A stretch of 64,000 bases of DNA from Stutzerimonas stutzeri RCH2 (GTDB lineage: Bacteria > Pseudomonadota > Gammaproteobacteria > Pseudomonadales > Pseudomonadaceae), in NCBI RefSeq assembly GCF_000327065.1, contig NC_019936.1, forward strand, positions 2,435,001 through 2,499,000, given 5' to 3'. Made by a program: the position numbers and the translations under genes. Under the pieces are notes generated by a model. The model searched no databases and had not been told where the DNA came from. It was given only the letters and a program-made list of their open reading frames with translations. Below, piece by piece: positions 17,059 to 27,976 of the stretch. How positions within the stretch are numbered: the first letter of the stretch is position 1; every line of letters starts with the position of its first letter.

Positions 17059-18444
17059 TTATTCAGCCAGACGCCAGGTCGTACCGCCTTTTCCATCCTC
17101 CAGCACCACACCCATCGCGGTGAGCTGGTCGCGGATGCGATCGGATTCGGCCCAGTTCTTTTCAGCTCGAGCTGTGAGGCGCGCAGCGATCAGTGCCTCG
17201 ACTTCAGCTGCATCGACCTTTCCCGCCGCGCCAGCTTGCAGGAAGGCTTCAGGCTCGAGCTGCAACACGCCCAATACGCTAGCCAATTCCTTGAGGCGCG
17301 CGGCCAGCTGCGCAGCCGCGGTCGGATCAGACTCACGCAGGCGATTGACCTCACGGATCATATCGAACAGCACTGCGCAGGCTTCAGGCGAGTTGAAGTC
17401 ATCATCCATCGCCGTAGCGAAGCGCGCGACGAACTCGTCACCACCCGCAGGCGCTACATTCGGCAGGCCCTTGAGGCCGTTGTAGAAGCGTTCCAGCGCG
17501 CTCTTCGCTTCGCGCAGACTGTCTTCCGAGTAGTTGATCGGGCTGCGGTAGTGACTGGACACCAGCAGATAGCGCACCACCTCCGGGTGATATTTTTCCA
17601 GCACCTCGCGGATGGTGAAGAAGTTGCCCAGGCTCTTGGACATCTTCTCGCCATCGACACGCACCGCGCCGGCGTGCATCCAGGCGTTGGCGTACTGCTT
17701 GCCGGTGGCCGCTTCGCTCTGCGCGATCTCATTTTCGTGGTGCGGGAACACCAGATCCGGACCGCCACCATGAATGTCGAACGTCTCACCCAGGCAGCAG
17801 GTCGACATCACCGAGCACTCGATATGCCAGCCCGGGCGACCGGCACCCCACGGCGAACTCCAGCTCGGCTCGCCCGGTTTGGCTCCCTTCCACAGCACGA
17901 AATCCAGCGGATCTTGCTTGGCCTCATCGACCTCGATGCGCGCGCCGATTTTCAGGTCCTCGATCTTGCGCCGCGACAGCTTGCCGTAACCGACGAACTT
18001 GCCGACACGGTAATAGACATCGCCGTTGCCCGGAGCGTAGGCAAAGCCCTTGTCGATCAGTGTCTGGATCATCTGGTGCATGCCAGCGATGTGATCAGTG
18101 GCGCGCGGCTCGATATCAGGACGCAACACGTCGAGGCGCGTCTCGTCCTCGTGCATGGCGGCGATCATGCGCTCGACCAGGGCCTGGAACGGCTCGCCGT
18201 TCTCGCCGGCACGGCGAATGATCTTGTCGTCGATGTCGGTGATATTGCGCACGTAGGTCACGTCATAACCTCGGTGGCGCAACCAGCGAGTCACTACATC
18301 GAACGCGACCATCACCCGCGCATGCCCGATATGGCAGAAGTCATAGACCGTCATGCCGCAGACATACATGCGCACGTTGTTGCCTTGCAGTGGGCGGAAC
18401 GCTTCCTTGGTCTTGGTCAGCGTGTTGTAGATCGACAGCGCCAT
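17059..18444 (-). CDS. cysS: cysteinyl-tRNA synthetase
   Basis: 461 residues, class I synthetase. The HIGH-type motif is [10 protein letters not shown], the KMSKS motif is [10 protein letters not shown], and zinc ligands lie in the [14 protein letters not shown] N-terminus and the WHIECSVMS segment. The start is one of two adjacent ATGs (18447, 18444). The second gives [10 protein letters not shown], the family start, and overlaps the glnS stop as TGATG. It charges tRNA-Cys and is translationally coupled to glnS. Confidence 0.97.
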   Translation of the reverse strand: MALSIYNTLTKTKEAFRPLQGNNVRMYVCGMTVYDFCHIGHARVMVAFDVVTRWLRHRGYDVTYVRNITDIDDKIIRRAGENGEPFQALVERMIAAMHEDETRLDVLRPDIEPRATDHIAGMHQMIQTLIDKGFAYAPGNGDVYYRVGKFVGYGKLSRRKIEDLKIGARIEVDEAKQDPLDFVLWKGAKPGEPSWSSPWGAGRPGWHIECSVMSTCCLGETFDIHGGGPDLVFPHHENEIAQSEAATGKQYANAWMHAGAVRVDGEKMSKSLGNFFTIREVLEKYHPEVVRYLLVSSHYRSPINYSEDSLREAKSALERFYNGLKGLPNVAPAGGDEFVARFATAMDDDFNSPEACAVLFDMIREVNRLRESDPTAAAQLAARLKELASVLGVLQLEPEAFLQAGAAGKVDAAEVEALIAARLTARAEKNWAESDRIRDQLTAMGVVLEDGKGGTTWRLAE

Positions 18445-20111
18445 CATTGACCCCAGGAGTCACGCAGCGTGACGGTACGGTTGAACACGGGAGCGCCGGG
18501 CTTGCTGTCCTTCAGGTCGGCACAGAAATAGCCTTCACGCTCGAACTGGAAGCGCTCTTCCGGTTCGGCGTTAGCAAGTGAAGGCTCGGCACGGCAACCC
18601 TTGAGCACTACCAGCGACTCGGGGTTGATATTGTCGAGGAAGCTACCGCCCTCCTCGTCCTTCTCCGGATTAGCCGAGCGGAACAGGCGGTCGTACAGGC
18701 GCACCTCGCACTCCACGCTCTCGGCAGCCGGTACCCAGTGGATCACGCCTTTGACCTTGCGACCCTCGGGGTTCTTACCCAGGGTGTTGTCGTCATACGA
18801 GCAGCGCAGCTCGACGATATTGCCCGCCTCGTCTTTCACGGCCTCGTCGGCGCGGATCACGTAACTGCCGCGCAGGCGGACTTCACCGCCCGGGATGAGG
18901 CGCTTGAATCCGGCCGGTGGGACTTCTTCGAAGTCACTTGTGTCGATATAGATCTCGCGACTGAACGGCAGCACCCGCACGCCCATGTCCTGCTTCGGAT
19001 GACGCGGCAGCTCGAGGTTCTCGACCTGACCTTCCGGGTAGTTGGTGATCACCACCTTGAGCGGCTTGAGCACGCACATCGCACGCGCTGCGTTGGCGTC
19101 CAGGTCCTCACGAATCGCGAACTCCAGCATGCCGATGTCGACCACACCACCAGCACGGTTCACGCCGATCATGTCGCAGAAGTTACGGATCGACGCTGGG
19201 GTGTAGCCGCGGCGCCGGAAGCCGGAGAGCGTCGACATCCGCGGGTCGTCCCAACCACTCACATGCTTCTCATCGACCAGCTGCTTGAGCTTGCGCTTGC
19301 TGGTGATGGTGTAATTCAGATTGAGACGAGCGAATTCGTACTGACGCGGCTGCGCTGGCACCGGCAGGTTGGCCAAAAACCATTCGTACAGCGGGCGATG
19401 ATCCTCGAATTCCAGCGTGCAGATCGAATGCGTAATGCCTTCGATGGCATCCGACTGACCATGGGTGAAATCGTAGCTGGGATAGATGCACCACTTGTCG
19501 CCGGTCTGGTGGTGGTGCGCATGACGGATGCGATAAAGGATCGGATCACGCAGGTTCATGTTCGGTGAAGCCATGTCGATCTTCGCCCGCAGCGCGCGCG
19601 CGCCGTCCGGAAATTCGCCCGCCTTCATGCGCGCAAACAAATCGAGGTTTTCTTCGACGGAGCGCTCGCGGAACGGGCTGTTCCTACCTGGCTCGGTCAG
19701 GCTGCCGCGGTATTCGCGCGCCTGCTCGGAAGTCAGATCGCAAACGTAAGCCTTGCCCGCCTTGATCAGGTGAACTGCCCACTCGTGCAGCTGATCGAAA
19801 TAGTTGGAGGCATAGCGCTCCTCGCCAGCCCACTGGAACCCCAGCCACTCGACGTCGGTCTTGATCGCGTCGATGTATTCCTGATCTTCCTTGGCCGGAT
19901 TGGTGTCATCGAAGCGCAGATTGCACTCGCCGCCGAACTCTTTCGCCAGGCCGAAGTTCAGGCAGATCGACTTCGCATGGCCAATATGCAGGTAGCCATT
20001 GGGCTCCGGCGGGAAACGAGTGACGATCTTGGCGTGCTTGCCGGAGTCCAGGTCGGTCTGGACGATCGGGCGGAGAAAGTTGCTAGCGGCGGGAGTCTCG
20101 GGCTTGCTCAT
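18444..20111 (-). CDS. glnS: glutaminyl-tRNA synthetase
   Basis: 555 residues. The class I motif [15 protein letters not shown] is near the N-terminus and the KMSKS equivalent is TSKRKL. An anticodon-binding beta-barrel region follows. ATG at 20111 ([12 protein letters not shown]) is taken because the longer frame upstream has no family match. It charges tRNA-Gln. It forms an operon with cysS, whose start overlaps its stop, and is divergent from ppiB. Confidence 0.97.
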   Translation of the reverse strand: MSKPETPAASNFLRPIVQTDLDSGKHAKIVTRFPPEPNGYLHIGHAKSICLNFGLAKEFGGECNLRFDDTNPAKEDQEYIDAIKTDVEWLGFQWAGEERYASNYFDQLHEWAVHLIKAGKAYVCDLTSEQAREYRGSLTEPGRNSPFRERSVEENLDLFARMKAGEFPDGARALRAKIDMASPNMNLRDPILYRIRHAHHHQTGDKWCIYPSYDFTHGQSDAIEGITHSICTLEFEDHRPLYEWFLANLPVPAQPRQYEFARLNLNYTITSKRKLKQLVDEKHVSGWDDPRMSTLSGFRRRGYTPASIRNFCDMIGVNRAGGVVDIGMLEFAIREDLDANAARAMCVLKPLKVVITNYPEGQVENLELPRHPKQDMGVRVLPFSREIYIDTSDFEEVPPAGFKRLIPGGEVRLRGSYVIRADEAVKDEAGNIVELRCSYDDNTLGKNPEGRKVKGVIHWVPAAESVECEVRLYDRLFRSANPEKDEEGGSFLDNINPESLVVLKGCRAEPSLANAEPEERFQFEREGYFCADLKDSKPGAPVFNRTVTLRDSWGQ

Positions 20112-20314
20112 GATGTCCTTAACGATCAGCGAGTGCGGCTCAGGGTAGGCCGACCAAATCAAAGCGCTTATCATAGCGGACCCGTCAACCCCCTGACAGA
20201 GCAATGCGCCCAGGCGGCACTGCCATCAGCCATTGGCGGCACTCGGTATCGACGACCCCTTGCAGCGGCCTTCCCTGCACTTGGCCAGCCCAACGAAAAC
20301 GGAACCTCTCCCCG

Positions 20315-20809
20315 ATGATCAAACTGCACACCAACTACGGCGTCATCACCGTCAACCTGTTCGAAGACAAAGCTCCGGAAACCACCGCCAACTTCAAGGA
20401 ATACGTGAAGAGCGGCCACTACGACGGCACCATTTTCCACCGCGTGATCAGCAACTTCATGATCCAGGGTGGCGGCTTCGAGCCTGGCATGAAACAAAAA
20501 ACCACTCGCGCGCCGATCAAGAACGAGGCCAACAACGGCCTGTCGAACAAGACCGGCACCCTGGCCATGGCTCGCACCATGGAGCCGCACTCCGCTTCCG
20601 CACAGTTCTTCATCAACGTGAAGGACAACGACTTCCTCGACCATAGCGCGCCGACCGTTCAAGGCTGGGGTTATGCGGTGTTCGGTGAAGTGACCGAAGG
20701 CATGGACGTGGTCGAGAAGATCAAGGCCGTGGCGACCACCATGAAGTCCGGTCATCAGGACGTTCCAGTGGAAGATGTGGTAATCGAGAAAGCCGAAATC
20801 GTCGAGTAA
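20315..20809 (+). CDS. ppiB: cytoplasmic cyclophilin-type peptidyl-prolyl isomerase B
   Basis: 164 residues, the exact family length, starting [21 protein letters not shown]. Catalytic and substrate-groove residues are visible: [21 protein letters not shown] and the GYAVFGEV segment. No signal peptide, so cytoplasmic. lpxH begins 6 bases downstream, so the two are likely co-transcribed. Confidence 0.96.
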   Translation: MIKLHTNYGVITVNLFEDKAPETTANFKEYVKSGHYDGTIFHRVISNFMIQGGGFEPGMKQKTTRAPIKNEANNGLSNKTGTLAMARTMEPHSASAQFFINVKDNDFLDHSAPTVQGWGYAVFGEVTEGMDVVEKIKAVATTMKSGHQDVPVEDVVIEKAEIVE

Positions 20810-20815
20810 CGGCGT

Positions 20816-21538
20816 GTGATCCTGCTGATTTCGGATCTGCATCTTGAAGAGGAACGCCCGGATATTTCCCGGGCGTTTCTGCATTTTCTCGAAACACGCG
20901 CCTGCCAGGCCGAAGCGCTGTACATCCTCGGCGACTTTTTCGAGGTCTGGATCGGCGACGATGCAATGACACCCTTTCAGCGCTCAATCGCGCAGGCCCT
21001 GCGTAGCTTGAGCGGAAGCGGCACGCGCATCTATCTGATGCACGGCAATCGAGACTTCATGCTGGGCAAGAGCTTCTGCCGCGCAGCGGGCTGCACGCTG
21101 CTGGCCGACCCGAGCGTGGTCGAGCTTAACGGTGAACGCGTCCTGCTGATGCACGGCGACAGCCTGTGCACCCGCGACGAGGGCTACATGCGTCTGCGGC
21201 GCTTGCTGCGCAACCCGTTCAGTTTGTTCGTTCTGCGCAATCTACCGCTGTCCGCACGCCGAAAACTGGCGCGCAAGCTGCGCAATGAAAGCCGTACCCA
21301 GACCCGCATGAAGGCCAGCGACATCATCGATGTCACTCCGGAACTGATCCCGCGCGTGCTGGCAGAACATCGCGTGCGAACATTGATCCATGGTCACACC
21401 CATCGTCCGGCGATGCATGACCTGGTAGTAAATGGCCAGCCCGCCCAACGTATCGTGCTAGGCGACTGGGACCGACAGGGATGGGCGCTCCAGGTGGACG
21501 AAAGCGGCTTCCATCAGGCGCCGTTCGAGCTGAGCTAA
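20816..21538 (+). CDS. lpxH: LpxH, UDP-2,3-diacylglucosamine diphosphatase
   Basis: 240 residues with a GTG start at 20816, 6 bases after ppiB. Calcineurin-type metallophosphoesterase motifs are in order: D7-x-H9 (ISDLHL), [16 protein letters not shown] and HGHTHRP. It removes UMP from UDP-2,3-diacylglucosamine to make lipid X, the fourth step of lipid A synthesis, at the inner face of the cytoplasmic membrane. Its last 4 bases overlap the convergent miaE. Confidence 0.95.
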   Translation: MILLISDLHLEEERPDISRAFLHFLETRACQAEALYILGDFFEVWIGDDAMTPFQRSIAQALRSLSGSGTRIYLMHGNRDFMLGKSFCRAAGCTLLADPSVVELNGERVLLMHGDSLCTRDEGYMRLRRLLRNPFSLFVLRNLPLSARRKLARKLRNESRTQTRMKASDIIDVTPELIPRVLAEHRVRTLIHGHTHRPAMHDLVVNGQPAQRIVLGDWDRQGWALQVDESGFHQAPFELS

Positions 21539-22185
21539 GCGCTCAGCGGCACGCCGCTGTGAAAACGGAACTCATCATCCGGGCTTTCGATGAGCTCGCG
21601 CTCACGCTCACGCACCCGGATGATCATGGCATCCACGTCCGCTGCTTCACCGTACTGGTAGGCCAACTTCAAGTAATCCTGGAAATGGCGCGCCTCCGAT
21701 TTGAGCAGGCCGTGATAGAACTTGCCTAGCTCCTCGTCAAGATGCGGAACCAACATGGCGAAACGCTCGCAGGAGCGCGCCTCGATGAAAGCGCCAATCA
21801 CCAGAGTATCGGTCAACCGATACGGCTCGTGGTTGCGCACCAGCTCGCGCAGGCCAGCCGCATAGCGAGACGAGCCCACATTGCGCAGCGGGATTTCGCG
21901 TCGACGAACGATTGCCAGAACCTGCTCGAAATGACGCAGCTCCTCCCGTGCCAGGCGCGACATCTTGTTCTGCAGGTCGGGCTTGTCTACGTAGCGGAAC
22001 ATCAACTGGAACGCTGCCCCCGCAGCCTTCTTTTCGCAGTTGCCATGGTCGATTAGCATTACATCCTGATTCCGCAACGCCGCGCCCACCCATGCCGCGG
22101 GTGTAGCGCAACCGAGAAAATCATTCAGATCAGGAAGCATGTCGAACCCTGCATATTCAGGAACAAAATAAGCGGGCAGGCGCAT
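21535..22185 (-). CDS. miaE: MiaE, tRNA-(ms2io6A37) hydroxylase
   Basis: 216 residues with a ferritin-like di-iron fold. Ligand-bearing motifs are [28 protein letters not shown] and [10 protein letters not shown]. It hydroxylates the isopentenyl group of ms2i6A at tRNA position 37 in an O2-dependent reaction. It is convergent with lpxH, with a 4-base overlap at the stops. It is a single gene. Confidence 0.93.
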   Translation of the reverse strand: MRLPAYFVPEYAGFDMLPDLNDFLGCATPAAWVGAALRNQDVMLIDHGNCEKKAAGAAFQLMFRYVDKPDLQNKMSRLAREELRHFEQVLAIVRRREIPLRNVGSSRYAAGLRELVRNHEPYRLTDTLVIGAFIEARSCERFAMLVPHLDEELGKFYHGLLKSEARHFQDYLKLAYQYGEAADVDAMIIRVRERERELIESPDDEFRFHSGVPLSA

Positions 22186-22244
22186 GGCACCACTCCGCGT
22201 CGGGCGGGCATTATACGAATGCCGCGCGGAGCATCCAGCCTTGC

Positions 22245-22285
22245 TTGACGTACATCACGGCTGACATCCCAGGCTTGTCTATAGT
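22245..22285 (+). promoter_or_regulatory. ANR/FNR-type class II promoter of the universal stress gene
   Basis: TTGACGTACATCAC (22245-22258) matches 8 of 10 bases of the ANR/FNR consensus TTGAT-N4-ATCAA. TATAGT (22280-22285) is a good -10. The box centre lies about 41.5 bases before the start predicted near 22292, the exact class II activation geometry. The gene start is at 22318. Confidence 0.65.
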
Positions 22286-22317
22286 TGACCAACCCGCATC
22301 TGGAAATGGAGCCGATC

Positions 22318-23178
22318 ATGCAAGCCATTCGCTGCATCCTCGTGGTAATTGACCCGAACCAGCCACAAGAGCTGGCACTGAAACGCGCCCGCTTGATCTC
22401 GAGCGTCAGTCAGTCCCGCCTGCATCTGCTGACATGCGATGCAAAGCATGATCACAGCGCTCATCTGGCCGCACTGCGCGAACAGCTCGAGAGCGACGGA
22501 CACCAAGTCAGTACGCAGCAAGCGTGGCACGACAGCATTCACCAAACGATCATCACAGTGCAGCAGGCTGAAGGCTGTGGATTGGTCGTCAAGCAGCACG
22601 TGCCGGACAACCCGCTCAAGCGGGCTCTGCTCACTCCGGAAGACTGGAAGCTGCTGCGCTACTGCCCCTGCCCGGTGCTCATGGTTAAAACCGCGAATCC
22701 GTGGACCGGGGGTAGCATCCTCGCCGCGGTAGACGTCGGCAATTCCGATCTGGAACACCGCACCCTGCATGCGACTATCGTCAATCATGGCTTCGAAATC
22801 GCCAGCCTCGCTGATGGCAAGCTGCACGTAATCAGCGCTCACCCCTCGGCGATGCTCTCGGCTGCCGACCCAGCGTTCCAGCTAAAGGAAACCATCGAAG
22901 CGCGGTACCGTGAGGCCTGCAAGCAATTCCAGGAAGAGTTCGATATTCCGGACGCTCAGCTACATATCGAGGAAGGCCCGGCAGATGCGCTGATTCCCCG
23001 CGTCTGCCACCAGCTTAAGGCAGTCGTCACGGTCATAGGCACTATCGCCCGCACCGGTTTCTCGGGCGCCCTGATGGGCAATACTGCCGAGGTGGTGCTC
23101 GATACGCTGGAAAGCGACGTGCTGGTGCTGAAGCCCGACGACATCATCGACCATCTCGAAGATCTGGTCCGCCACTGA
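22318..23178 (+). CDS. tandem universal stress protein (UspA family)
   Basis: 286 residues with two Usp domains: residues 1-140 (MQAIRCILVVIDPNQPQ) and about 145-286, ending in the nucleotide-loop-like GTIARTGFSGALMGNTAEVVL. ATG at 22318 is chosen because TGGAG lies 7 bases upstream. Tandem Usp proteins in pseudomonads help survival under anaerobic energy stress (family knowledge). The ANR-type promoter directly upstream fits that role. Confidence 0.92.
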   Translation: MQAIRCILVVIDPNQPQELALKRARLISSVSQSRLHLLTCDAKHDHSAHLAALREQLESDGHQVSTQQAWHDSIHQTIITVQQAEGCGLVVKQHVPDNPLKRALLTPEDWKLLRYCPCPVLMVKTANPWTGGSILAAVDVGNSDLEHRTLHATIVNHGFEIASLADGKLHVISAHPSAMLSAADPAFQLKETIEARYREACKQFQEEFDIPDAQLHIEEGPADALIPRVCHQLKAVVTVIGTIARTGFSGALMGNTAEVVLDTLESDVLVLKPDDIIDHLEDLVRH

Positions 23179-23186
23179 GCCCACGA

Positions 23187-23210
23187 GCGAAGCCCCTGAC
23201 GGGGCCTCGC
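23187..23210. terminator. hairpin between the converging usp and DUF1289 genes
   Basis: Two ten-base arms (23187-23196, 23201-23210) pair with one mismatch around loop TGAC. It lies between the two stop codons. T-runs are weak on both sides. Confidence 0.55.
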
Positions 23211-23211
23211 T

Positions 23212-23688
23212 TCAAACCCTGAGATCCATGCCTTCCAGAAGAAAGCGTGGCGCGATGTACCGCTCGTAATGGGCCTCGGAGAGCAAAAAGAACTCCTGAT
23301 CGATGGCGTCTCGCAACTCCGGAAGCGGCCGGTCACGGAACTCCGGCAATAGCGCAACGCCATATGCCTCGAGTTGCTGAATGACGCGGGCACCGCGAGC
23401 GATCAGCTGGTAGGCCCAACAATACGGCGACTGCTCCGCGACGAAGCGAACCCGCCTGCTCTCAAGTTGCTGGCGCAACAGCGAGGCATCGAAGACCTCG
23501 AGTTTGGCAGCCATGACCTGCGCCAGCAGGATTTCCAGCCGCCGCCAGACCGCGCGCTTTTCCTCCTCGTCATACGCATTCCAGTTCACCACCTCGTGAT
23601 GAAAGCGCTTGCACCCGCGGCAGACGATATCGCCGTAAACCGTCGAGCACAGACCGATGCAGGGAGTTTTGATGCGCTGTGTGGACAT
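23212..23688 (-). CDS. DUF1289-domain protein with a four-cysteine N-terminus
   Basis: 158 residues from ATG at 23688 (MSTQRIKTPC). The N-terminal segment PCIGLCSTVYGDIVCRGC has the spaced cysteines of DUF1289, a possible metal-binding motif. The C-terminal 100 residues are helical and specific to the longer pseudomonad form. No function is established for the family. It is convergent with the usp gene. Confidence 0.82.
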   Translation of the reverse strand: MSTQRIKTPCIGLCSTVYGDIVCRGCKRFHHEVVNWNAYDEEEKRAVWRRLEILLAQVMAAKLEVFDASLLRQQLESRRVRFVAEQSPYCWAYQLIARGARVIQQLEAYGVALLPEFRDRPLPELRDAIDQEFFLLSEAHYERYIAPRFLLEGMDLRV

Positions 23689-24094
23689 AAGCGAAACAGG
23701 TCGTGGCGGGTCGAGCATCTTAGACTTTTGTCCTAGCACGGTCATCCATGTAAATGATCAGAACGTCTTCACATCACCTCGAGCCCGCGTCGGACGGGGC
23801 TGCAGCCTTACGCATAGGCGATCCTGTCACTCCCCGCCCGAGCGGCGCGACCGGCAGGCGACTTAACTTTTTGGCCTGTTTCCAGTAGTATCGGCCCGCC
23901 GTTTTTGGCGCCACATTCCATACGAAGCTGTTTTCAAAGCGTCACGAGCACAGTTGAACCGGCTGCGTGCCGGATGCGCAGATTTGCCTTCCCCCCTGCC
24001 CATCCGGCCTCGCCCGCCCGGCGTAAAACTTTGAAAACAGCTTCCGGATGCGCGTCCCGAAACACCCAAGGGACCAATGATGAGGGTAAAAACT
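23689..24094 (+). other. acnB upstream region with promoter and structured leader
   Basis: 406 bases without a gene. They contain a possible promoter (TTAACT at 23863, 17-base spacer, TAGTAT at 23886) and the long inverted repeat described next. The predicted leader is nearly 200 bases long. Confidence 0.6.
23924..24044 (+). ncRNA. structured 5' leader of acnB (candidate cis-regulatory RNA)
   Basis: GAAGCTGTTTTCAAAG (23924-23939) and its exact complement (24029-24044) form a 16-base stem closing an 89-base interior. The interior can fold further, either as CCGGC/GCCGG or as GCCGGAT/ATCCGGC, two alternatives that share bases. The element lies between the likely promoter and the acnB start, ending about 50 bases before it. 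No known riboswitch is recognised. Confidence 0.5.
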
Positions 24095-26704
24095 GTGCTT
24101 GAAGCCTATCGCAAACACGTAGAAGAGCGTGCCGCCCAGGGCGTCGTGCCCCAGCCGCTGAACGCCGAGCAAACCGCAGGTCTGGTCGAGCTGCTGAAGA
24201 ACCCACCGGCCGGCGAAGAAGAATTCCTCGTTGATCTGATCACCAACCGCGTCCCTGCTGGCGTCGACGAAGCCGCCTACGTCAAGGCCGGTTTCCTGTC
24301 CGCCCTGGCCAAAGGTGAAACCTCCTCGCCGCTGCTGAGCAAGCAGCGCGCCGTCGAGCTGCTGGGCACCATGCAGGGCGGCTACAACATTTCCACCCTG
24401 GTCGAACTGCTGGACAGCGCCGAGCTGGGCGCAGTTGCCGCCGAGCAGCTGAAGCACACCCTGCTGATGTTCGATGCCTTCCACGACGTAGCCGAGAAAG
24501 CCAAAGCCGGCAACGAGCACGCCAAGGCCGTAATGCAGTCCTGGGCCGAGGGTGAGTGGTTCACCAATCGTCCAGCTGTTGCCGAAAAAGTTTCCCTGTC
24601 GGTATTCAAGGTCACTGGCGAAACCAACACCGACGACCTGTCGCCTGCGCCGGATGCCTGGTCGCGCCCTGACATTCCGCTGCACGCCCTGGCCATGCTG
24701 AAAATGGCCCGCGACGGCATCAACCCGGACGTACCCGGCTCCGTCGGCCCGATCAAGCAGATGGAAGAACTGAAGGCCAAGGGCTTCCCGGTTGCTTACG
24801 TCGGCGACGTGGTCGGCACCGGTTCCTCGCGCAAGTCGGCCACCAACTCCGTGCTGTGGTTCTTCGGTGACGACATCCCGAACGTCCCGAACAAGCGCGC
24901 CGGTGGCTTCTGCTTCGGCACCAAGATCGCTCCGATCTTCTACAACACCATGGAAGATGCCGGCGCCCTGCCGATCGAATTCGATTGCAGCAACCTGGCC
25001 ATGGGCGACGTGATCGACGTTTATCCCTACGCTGGCAAGGTTTGCAAGCACGGCACCGATGAAGTCATCACCACCTTCGAACTGAAAACCGACGTGCTGC
25101 TGGACGAAGTCCGTGCAGGCGGTCGTATTCCGCTGATCATTGGCCGCGGCCTGACCGAGAAGGCTCGCGCCGAGATGGGTTTGGCTCCGTCCACTCTGTT
25201 CAAGAAGCCGGAAGCGCCGGCAGACAGCGGCAAGGGTTTCACCCTCGCACAGAAGATGGTCGGTCGCGCCTGCGGTCTGCCGGAAGGCAAAGGCGTCCGT
25301 CCGGGCACCTATTGCGAGCCGAAGATGACCACCGTGGGCTCCCAGGACACCACTGGCCCGATGACCCGCGACGAGCTGAAGGACCTGGCTTGCCTGGGCT
25401 TCTCCGCCGACCTGGTCATGCAGTCGTTCTGCCACACCGCTGCCTATCCGAAGCCGATCGACGTCAACACCCACCACACCCTGCCGGACTTCATTATGAA
25501 CCGCAGCGGCGTGTCCCTGCGTCCCGGCGACGGCATCATCCACAGCTGGCTGAACCGCATGCTGCTGCCGGATACCGTTGGTACCGGTGGTGACTCGCAC
25601 ACCCGCTTCCCGATCGGCATCTCCTTCCCGGCCGGTTCCGGCCTGGTCGCCTTTGCTGCCGCCACTGGCGTCATGCCGCTGGACATGCCGGAATCCGTAC
25701 TGGTGCGCTTCAAGGGTCAGATGCAACCTGGCATCACCCTGCGTGACCTGGTTCACGCCATCCCCTACTACGCCATTCAGCAGGGCCTGCTGACCGTCGA
25801 GAAGAAAGGCAAGAAGAACATCTTCTCCGGCCGCATTCTCGAGATCGAAGGCCTGAATCAACTGACCGTCGAGCAGGCTTTCGAGCTGTCCGATGCGTCC
25901 GCCGAGCGTTCGGCTGCTGGCTGCACCATCAAGCTGCCGGAAGATTCGATCGCCGAGTACCTGAAGTCGAACATCACCATGCTGCGCTGGATGATCAGCG
26001 AAGGCTATGGCGATGCCCGCACCCTGGAGCGCCGCGCTCAGGCGATGGAAGCCTGGCTGGCCGATCCGAAGCTGCTGGAAGCAGACAAGGACGCCGAATA
26101 CGCTGCAGTAATCGAGATCGACCTGGCCGAAGTGAAAGAGCCAGTGCTCTGCGCACCGAACGACCCGGACGATGCCCGCCTGCTGTCCACCGTTGCTGGC
26201 GAGAAGATCGACGAAGTCTTCATCGGTTCCTGCATGACCAACATCGGTCACTTCCGTGCTGCCGGCAAGCTGCTGGACAAGGTCAAGGGCGGCATCCCGA
26301 CCCGCCTGTGGCTGGCCCCGCCGACCAAGATGGACGCTCACCAGCTGACCGAGGAAGGCTACTACGGCATCTACGGCAAGGCCGGTGCACGCATGGAAAT
26401 GCCAGGCTGCTCGCTGTGCATGGGTAACCAGGCTCGCGTTCAGACCGGTTCTACCGTGGTTTCCACCTCGACCCGTAACTTCCCGAACCGCCTTGGGGAC
26501 GCCACCAACGTCTACCTGGCATCGGCTGAGCTGGCTGCAGTTGCCTCGATCATTGGCAAGCTGCCGACCGTCGCGGAGTACATGGAATACGCGAAGAACA
26601 TCGACAGCATGGCTGCCGATATCTATCGCTACCTGTCCTTCGACCAGATCGCCGAATTCCGTGACGCCGCGGAGAAGGCCAAGATCAAGGTTGTCGAAGT
26701 CTGA
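24095..26704 (+). CDS. acnB: bifunctional aconitate hydratase 2 / 2-methylisocitrate dehydratase
   Basis: 869 residues from GTG at 24095, which gives the family start (M)[15 protein letters not shown] and has GAGGG 8 bases before it. Two in-frame ATGs (24077, 24080) are alternatives. AcnB order is kept: HEAT-like domain, swivel domain, then the catalytic domains with iron-sulfur cysteines in [11 protein letters not shown] and in PGCSLCMGN. It interconverts citrate and isocitrate in the TCA cycle. Apo-AcnB is an RNA-binding protein in E. coli, relevant to the unusual leader. A strong terminator follows. Confidence 0.96.
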   Translation: MLEAYRKHVEERAAQGVVPQPLNAEQTAGLVELLKNPPAGEEEFLVDLITNRVPAGVDEAAYVKAGFLSALAKGETSSPLLSKQRAVELLGTMQGGYNISTLVELLDSAELGAVAAEQLKHTLLMFDAFHDVAEKAKAGNEHAKAVMQSWAEGEWFTNRPAVAEKVSLSVFKVTGETNTDDLSPAPDAWSRPDIPLHALAMLKMARDGINPDVPGSVGPIKQMEELKAKGFPVAYVGDVVGTGSSRKSATNSVLWFFGDDIPNVPNKRAGGFCFGTKIAPIFYNTMEDAGALPIEFDCSNLAMGDVIDVYPYAGKVCKHGTDEVITTFELKTDVLLDEVRAGGRIPLIIGRGLTEKARAEMGLAPSTLFKKPEAPADSGKGFTLAQKMVGRACGLPEGKGVRPGTYCEPKMTTVGSQDTTGPMTRDELKDLACLGFSADLVMQSFCHTAAYPKPIDVNTHHTLPDFIMNRSGVSLRPGDGIIHSWLNRMLLPDTVGTGGDSHTRFPIGISFPAGSGLVAFAAATGVMPLDMPESVLVRFKGQMQPGITLRDLVHAIPYYAIQQGLLTVEKKGKKNIFSGRILEIEGLNQLTVEQAFELSDASAERSAAGCTIKLPEDSIAEYLKSNITMLRWMISEGYGDARTLERRAQAMEAWLADPKLLEADKDAEYAAVIEIDLAEVKEPVLCAPNDPDDARLLSTVAGEKIDEVFIGSCMTNIGHFRAAGKLLDKVKGGIPTRLWLAPPTKMDAHQLTEEGYYGIYGKAGARMEMPGCSLCMGNQARVQTGSTVVSTSTRNFPNRLGDATNVYLASAELAAVASIIGKLPTVAEYMEYAKNIDSMAADIYRYLSFDQIAEFRDAAEKAKIKVVEV

Positions 26705-26722
26705 TGACGCGTTAAAGCAATG

Positions 26723-26750
26723 AAAAAACCCCGCTTCGGCGGGGTTTTTT
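26723..26750 (+). terminator. acnB terminator
   Basis: A twelve-base stem AAAAAACCCCGC with its complement, loop TTCG, ending in a T-run. Classical intrinsic terminator. Confidence 0.92.
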
Positions 26751-26935
26751 TATGCATGCTTTTCGCTTATGCCTGACTACGCCAGGTCGCCAAAGCAAGC
26801 CAATGCTGCCCATGTGATCAACAGCATGCGGGCCGACACATTCATCAGCGAAGCATTCGGCCGTGTACTGCAACACCTTCAACCCGAACCCCGCAAAACA
26901 TGACGCTCAGCAAGGGAACCGCTTTTCTTCGGACA

Positions 26936-26962
26936 AAGAAAAGCCCGGGCTAGCCGGGCTCT
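26936..26962 (-). terminator. oprF terminator
   Basis: On the minus strand AGCCCGG, a short loop and CCGGGCT are followed by TTTTCTTTG, 22 bases after the oprF stop. A second hairpin (26921-26944) shares its outer bases. Confidence 0.8.
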
Positions 26963-26983
26963 TCCAAGAGTAGCTGACTCGGA

Positions 26984-27976
26984 TTACTGAACCTGAGCTT
27001 CTACTTCAGCCTCAACGCGACGGTTGATCTGACGACCTTCCTCGGTAGAGTTGTCAGCAACTGGGCGGGACTCACCGTAACCTACGGAGTTCACGCGGCC
27101 ACCCTCAACGCCGTACTCATTGACCAGAACGTTACGCACAGCTTCGGCGCGACGCTCGGACAGACGCTGGTTGTACTGATCGGTACCAACCGAGTCGGTG
27201 TGACCTTCAACGGTAGTGCTGGTCTGCGGGTACTGCTGCATGAAGTCAGCGAGGTTTTTGATATCGCTGTAGCTTTCTTCACGAACGCGCGACTTGTCGA
27301 AGTCGAACTTGACGTCCAGTTCAACACGTACCAGTTCCGGAGCCGGCTCTGGCTCAGTGTCGACGATCGGAGCCGGTGCCGGCTCTGGAGTCGGCTCAAC
27401 CGCTGCCACCTGCCGCGCGCCGCCACCAAAGTTCAGGCCGACACCAACGCCAGCCATCCACTCGGCTTCGTCCGCATCGATGTTGTACATGCCGTCGACG
27501 CTCGCCTTGGCGAAGAAGTTCTCGGTGAAGTAGTACTTCAGGCCGGTACCAACGTTAGCGAAGGTGCTGCTATCGCGACCACCACGGTCAGCCTGACCGA
27601 TGCTCTGGTGTGCAACGCCAGCGGAGACGTAAGGACGCAGGCCAACACCCGGCGCGCCGAAATGGTAAGCGGCATCGAGGGAGGTCAGGCTGCCCTTGAT
27701 GTTCTTGTGGCCGCCATCAACACCGACCGGATCCTTGGAGGTCAGGTCGTGGTATTCGCCATAGGAAAGACCCAGCGAAACATCGTCGGTCAGGAAGTAG
27801 CTCACGCCAGCGCCGTAGAGCTCGCCGTCACGCTGAACGTCACGCGAGCTATCGGTGAAGTAGTGCTTACCGAACGCTTCCACCTCTACGGCACCCTGTC
27901 CTTGGGCCAGCGCGCTGAGAGAAGTGGCGGCAACCATCGAACCGATAACGACGCCTAAGGTGTTTTTAAGTTTCAT
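26984..27976 (-). CDS. oprF: OprF, major outer-membrane porin with OmpA-like peptidoglycan-binding domain
   Basis: 330 residues. Signal peptide cleaves near ALA (about residue 24). An N-terminal eight-strand barrel region runs to about residue 185, then a Pro/Glu-rich hinge (PTPEPAPAPIVDTEPEPAP). The OmpA-C domain has FDFDKSRVR, VEGHTDSVGTDQYNQRLSERRA and GRVNSVGYGE. It anchors the outer membrane to peptidoglycan and forms a low-efficiency channel. Unlike P. aeruginosa OprF it has no cysteine, so no disulfide loop. It lies 3' of sigX, which controls it in Pseudomonas. Confidence 0.97.
   Translation of the reverse strand: MKLKNTLGVVIGSMVAATSLSALAQGQGAVEVEAFGKHYFTDSSRDVQRDGELYGAGVSYFLTDDVSLGLSYGEYHDLTSKDPVGVDGGHKNIKGSLTSLDAAYHFGAPGVGLRPYVSAGVAHQSIGQADRGGRDSSTFANVGTGLKYYFTENFFAKASVDGMYNIDADEAEWMAGVGVGLNFGGGARQVAAVEPTPEPAPAPIVDTEPEPAPELVRVELDVKFDFDKSRVREESYSDIKNLADFMQQYPQTSTTVEGHTDSVGTDQYNQRLSERRAEAVRNVLVNEYGVEGGRVNSVGYGESRPVADNSTEEGRQINRRVEAEVEAQVQ

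Noticed and set aside
23942-26341. 799-residue reverse-strand reading frame under acnB
   Set aside because: Shadow of the GC-rich codon pattern of acnB. The protein is repetitive Gln/Gly/Asp-rich without family features, and acnB itself is unambiguous.
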